Assembly (NCBI GenBank): GCA_039816825.1
Contig: JBCBXA010000132.1
Location: 1-6,380, forward strand
Length of the DNA: 6,380 bases
Origin: JBCBXA01 sp039816825
GTDB lineage: Bacteria; Pseudomonadota; Alphaproteobacteria; Rhizobiales; Rhizobiaceae
Direction of reading: 5' to 3'
In this document: one piece after another, positions 3,837 to 6,380 of the stretch
How the letters are laid out: every line of letters starts with the position of its first letter
Numbering within the stretch: the first letter of the stretch is position 1
Notes under the pieces: generated by a model
Seen by the model: the letters and a program-made list of their open reading frames with translations, nothing else
What the model was told of the DNA's origin: nothing
Database searches by the model: none
Position numbers and translations under genes: made by a program

Positions 3837-6380
3837 ATGCGGTTTGAACGCCACTACACGAAAGCTGATCAGTCACCGTTTGCAGACGTGGCGTTTCGAA
3901 CTGCGACCAGTGAAATTCGAAACCCGGATGGATCGGTGGTGTTCCAGCTCAAGGGCATCGAAGTTCCAGAGTGCTATTCCCAGGTGGCGGCTGACATCAT
4001 TGCGCAGAAATATTTTCGCAAGGCTGGCGTTCCGGCGGCGCTGAAGAAGGTCGAGGAGAACGACGTGCCGAGCTGGCTGTGGCGCTCGGTCGAAGACAAG
4101 GATGCGCTGGCCAAGCTGCCTAAGGACGAGCGCTACGGCCCAGAGATGGATGCGCGCCAAGTCTACAATCGTCTGGCCGGAACATGGACCTATTGGGGCT
4201 GGAAGGGCGGCTACTTCACAGCAGAAGAAGACGCGCGCACCTTCTATGATGAGCTGTGTTACATGCTCGCCACACAGCGCGTGGCACCGAACAGCCCTCA
4301 ATGGTTCAACACCGGCCTGCATTGGGCCTATGGCATTGACGGCCCATCCCAAGGCCACTTCTACGTCGACTATCTCACAGGTAAGCTAACCGCTTCCAAG
4401 AGCTCATACGAGCACCCGCAGCCTCACGCCTGCTTCATCCAGTCCGTTCAGGATGATCTGGTGAACGATGGCGGCATCATGGATCTGTGGACCCGCGAAG
4501 CGCGCCTGTTCAAATACGGCTCTGGCACAGGCTCCAACTTCTCGTTCCTGCGCGGCGAAGGTGAAAGTCTTGCTGGGGGCGGTAAATCCTCTGGCCTGAT
4601 GAGTTTCCTGAAGATCGGTGACCGCGCAGCGGGTGCCATCAAGTCCGGCGGCACCACCCGTCGCGCCGCCAAAATGGTGGTGGTGGACATCGACCACCCT
4701 GATATCGAAGATTACATCGACTGGAAGGTGAAGGAAGAGCAGAAAGTTGCCGCCCTCGTCACCGGCTCCAAAGTCGTCTCCAAGCATCTGAAAGCCGTCA
4801 TGGCGGCCTGCGTGAATTGCGAAGGCCCAGGCGACATGTGCTTTGATGTTAAGAAGAACGAAGCCCTGAAACGCGCCGCCAAGGCCGCCAAGAAGGCGCT
4901 CGTGCCCGAGAACTACATCAAGCGCGTCATCCAGTTTGCCCAGCAGGGCTATACCGAGCTGGAATTCCCGGTCTACGACACCGATTGGGATTCGGAAGCC
5001 TACCTCACCGTGGCCGGCCAGAACTCCAACAACTCGGTGTCCATCAAGGACGAGTTCTTGCGCGCCGTCGAAAATGACGAAGACTGGAATCTGACTGCCC
5101 GCACCGATGGCCGCGTGATGAAGACGCTGAAGGCCCGCGATCTGTGGGACAAAATCGGTCACGCGGCCTGGGCGTCCGCTGACCCTGGCCTGCACTACAA
5201 CACCACTATGAACGACTGGCACACCTGCCCGGCAGGCGGCTCCATTCGTGCCTCTAACCCGTGCTCGGAATATATGTTCCTGGACGACACGGCCTGTAAC
5301 CTTGCATCGCTGAACCTGCTTCAGTTCAAGGGCGAAGACGGCGCCTTCCAGATCGACGCGTTTGAACACGCCACACGCATTTGGACGCTGGTGCTGGAAG
5401 TCTCGGTGCTGATGGCGCAGTTCCCGTCCAAGGCCATTGCCAAGCAGTCCTACGAGTACCGCACGCTGGGCCTCGGCTTCGCCAATATTGGCGGCCTGCT
5501 GATGACCAACGGCATCTCCTATGACAGCGATGAAGGCCGCGCCATGTGCGGCGCCATCACCGCCGTGATGACCGGGATCTGCTACAAGACATCAACGGAG
5601 ATCGCCTCTGAAGTGGGCGCTTTCCCGAAATATGACGCCAACGCCAAGTCTATGCTCCGCGTCATCCGCAACCACCGCAACGCGGCCCACGGCAAGGCGG
5701 ATGGCTATGAAGAGCTGTCGGTGAACCCCGTGCCGTTGGACCATGCCAACTGCCCTGAGCAGATCATCGTTGAGCGCGCCATGAAGGCGTGGGACGATGC
5801 GCTGGAGCTGGGCGAACAGCACGGCTACCGCAATGCGCAGACGACCGTGATTGCCCCAACGGGCACCATCGGCCTCGTCATGGATTGCGACACCACTGGC
5901 ATCGAACCCGACTTCGCTCTCGTGAAGTTCAAGAAGCTGGCCGGTGGCGGCTACTTCAAGATCATCAACCGTGCCGTGCCCGAAGCGCTGAGAACGCTTG
6001 GCTACACGGAAGACCAGATCAAGGACATTGAAGGCTATGCGGTGGGCCATGGCTCGCTGAAGGGCTGCAACGCTATCAGCCACGAAGCGCTGAAGGCCAA
6101 GGGCTTCACGCAGGAGAAGCTTGACGCCGTGGAAGCCGGCCTCGCCTCGGCCTTCGACATCAAGTTCGCCTTCAACAAGTTTTCGCTGGGCGAAGAGTTC
6201 TGCAAAGACGTACTGGGCTTCACCGACGAGCAACTGGACGATTTCAACTTCGACATGCTGGCTGCTCTGGGCTTCGGCAAGGACGAGATCGAAGTCGCCA
6301 ACATTCACTGCTGCGGCGCGATGACCGTGGAAGGCGCTCCGCACCTGAAAGACGAGCACCTGCCCGTCTTTGACTGCGCC
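3837..6380 (+). CDS. nrdJ: Class II (adenosylcobalamin-dependent) ribonucleotide reductase, 3' truncated by window
   Basis: The first 848 codons of a family member that, from recall, is about 1,200 residues long. It reduces ribonucleotides to deoxyribonucleotides in the cytoplasm, using adenosylcobalamin to make a thiyl radical, and needs no oxygen. The start MRFERHYTKAD and the long stretch APNSPQWFNTGLHWAYGI are typical of the alphaproteobacterial form. Key residues: C199 in PHACFIQSV and C487 in DTACNLASLNL are the redox pair. N474, C476 and E478 in NPCSEY are the active-site Asn, radical Cys and Glu. P674-T-G-T is the phosphate-binding loop. The 11-residue step from C476 to C487 equals that in Thermotoga NrdJ. 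An insertion after about residue 310 holds C325, C328 and C335 (CVNCEGPGDMC), usual for this subfamily. The frame is intact to the last base (HLPVFDCA). A thioredoxin- or zinc-binding C-terminal cysteine region, if present, lies beyond the window. Confidence 0.97.
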   Translation, partial: MRFERHYTKADQSPFADVAFRTATSEIRNPDGSVVFQLKGIEVPECYSQVAADIIAQKYFRKAGVPAALKKVEENDVPSWLWRSVEDKDALAKLPKDERYGPEMDARQVYNRLAGTWTYWGWKGGYFTAEEDARTFYDELCYMLATQRVAPNSPQWFNTGLHWAYGIDGPSQGHFYVDYLTGKLTASKSSYEHPQPHACFIQSVQDDLVNDGGIMDLWTREARLFKYGSGTGSNFSFLRGEGESLAGGGKSSGLMSFLKIGDRAAGAIKSGGTTRRAAKMVVVDIDHPDIEDYIDWKVKEEQKVAALVTGSKVVSKHLKAVMAACVNCEGPGDMCFDVKKNEALKRAAKAAKKALVPENYIKRVIQFAQQGYTELEFPVYDTDWDSEAYLTVAGQNSNNSVSIKDEFLRAVENDEDWNLTARTDGRVMKTLKARDLWDKIGHAAWASADPGLHYNTTMNDWHTCPAGGSIRASNPCSEYMFLDDTACNLASLNLLQFKGEDGAFQIDAFEHATRIWTLVLEVSVLMAQFPSKAIAKQSYEYRTLGLGFANIGGLLMTNGISYDSDEGRAMCGAITAVMTGICYKTSTEIASEVGAFPKYDANAKSMLRVIRNHRNAAHGKADGYEELSVNPVPLDHANCPEQIIVERAMKAWDDALELGEQHGYRNAQTTVIAPTGTIGLVMDCDTTGIEPDFALVKFKKLAGGGYFKIINRAVPEALRTLGYTEDQIKDIEGYAVGHGSLKGCNAISHEALKAKGFTQEKLDAVEAGLASAFDIKFAFNKFSLGEEFCKDVLGFTDEQLDDFNFDMLAALGFGKDEIEVANIHCCGAMTVEGAPHLKDEHLPVFDCA

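Noticed and set aside
4809..4841. Cysteine cluster CVNCEGPGDMC in nrdJ as a novel metal site
   Set aside because: By recall this insertion with its cysteines is usual in large alphaproteobacterial NrdJ proteins, so it is not new here.
4404..5369. Long antisense open frame (321 codons) inside nrdJ
   Set aside because: It is the shadow of the G/C-biased nrdJ frame, which carries all catalytic motifs. The translation is a Val/Gly/His-rich sequence of no family I know and has no ribosome-binding site.
5592..6359. Antisense open frame (255 codons) inside nrdJ
   Set aside because: Same reason: it mirrors the nrdJ codon bias, and the sense strand has uninterrupted family similarity.

Overview
The window looks like part of an alphaproteobacterial chromosome, most likely from the Caulobacterales/Hyphomonadales side of the class. 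The evidence is the strongly alphaproteobacterial ribosomal protein L33, the large class II (B12-dependent) ribonucleotide reductase, high G/C at third codon positions, and GANTC and CtrA-like sites in a control region. No insertion sequence, CRISPR array, prophage gene, rRNA or tRNA was recognised. The family placement is inference from recall, not from a search.

Left part (1-1892, all + strand): the 3' end of rnr (RNase R), a small zinc-ribbon membrane protein of the DUF983 family and a 2-oxoglutarate/Fe(II) oxygenase of the isopenicillin-N-synthase-like family lie head to tail. Gaps are a few bases and the last two genes overlap by 4 bases, so they look like one operon. It ends at a clear intrinsic terminator (1607-1637). 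That hairpin also sits where the 5' end of the rpmG (L33) mRNA should be. rpmG (1661-1828) follows and has its own terminator (1857-1892).

Middle (1893-2987): a convergent 3' intergenic region with several inverted repeats, then a minus-strand response regulator (2148-2987). It has a receiver domain with an altered acid pocket and a long acidic tail. The tail carries four spaced copies of an LKF(S/T/H)R motif, which is the most unusual protein feature here.

Right part (2988-6380): an 849-base divergent intergenic region, then nrdJ, truncated by the window end after 848 codons. The 850 bases upstream of nrdJ are rich in signals. There are two pairs of NrdR-box-like palindromes spaced 31 and 32 bp, the proximal pair bracketing a plausible promoter. 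There is also a CtrA-like TTTA-N7-TTAA site, five GANTC methylation sites within 391 bp, and a roughly 190-nt structured leader. Together these suggest that DNA-precursor synthesis is controlled both by nucleotide pools (NrdR) and by the cell cycle (CtrA/CcrM). That regulatory model is inferred from sequence patterns read by eye. The genes themselves are ordinary; the novelty candidates are the regulatory DNA/RNA around rpmG and nrdJ and the repeat tail of the response regulator.
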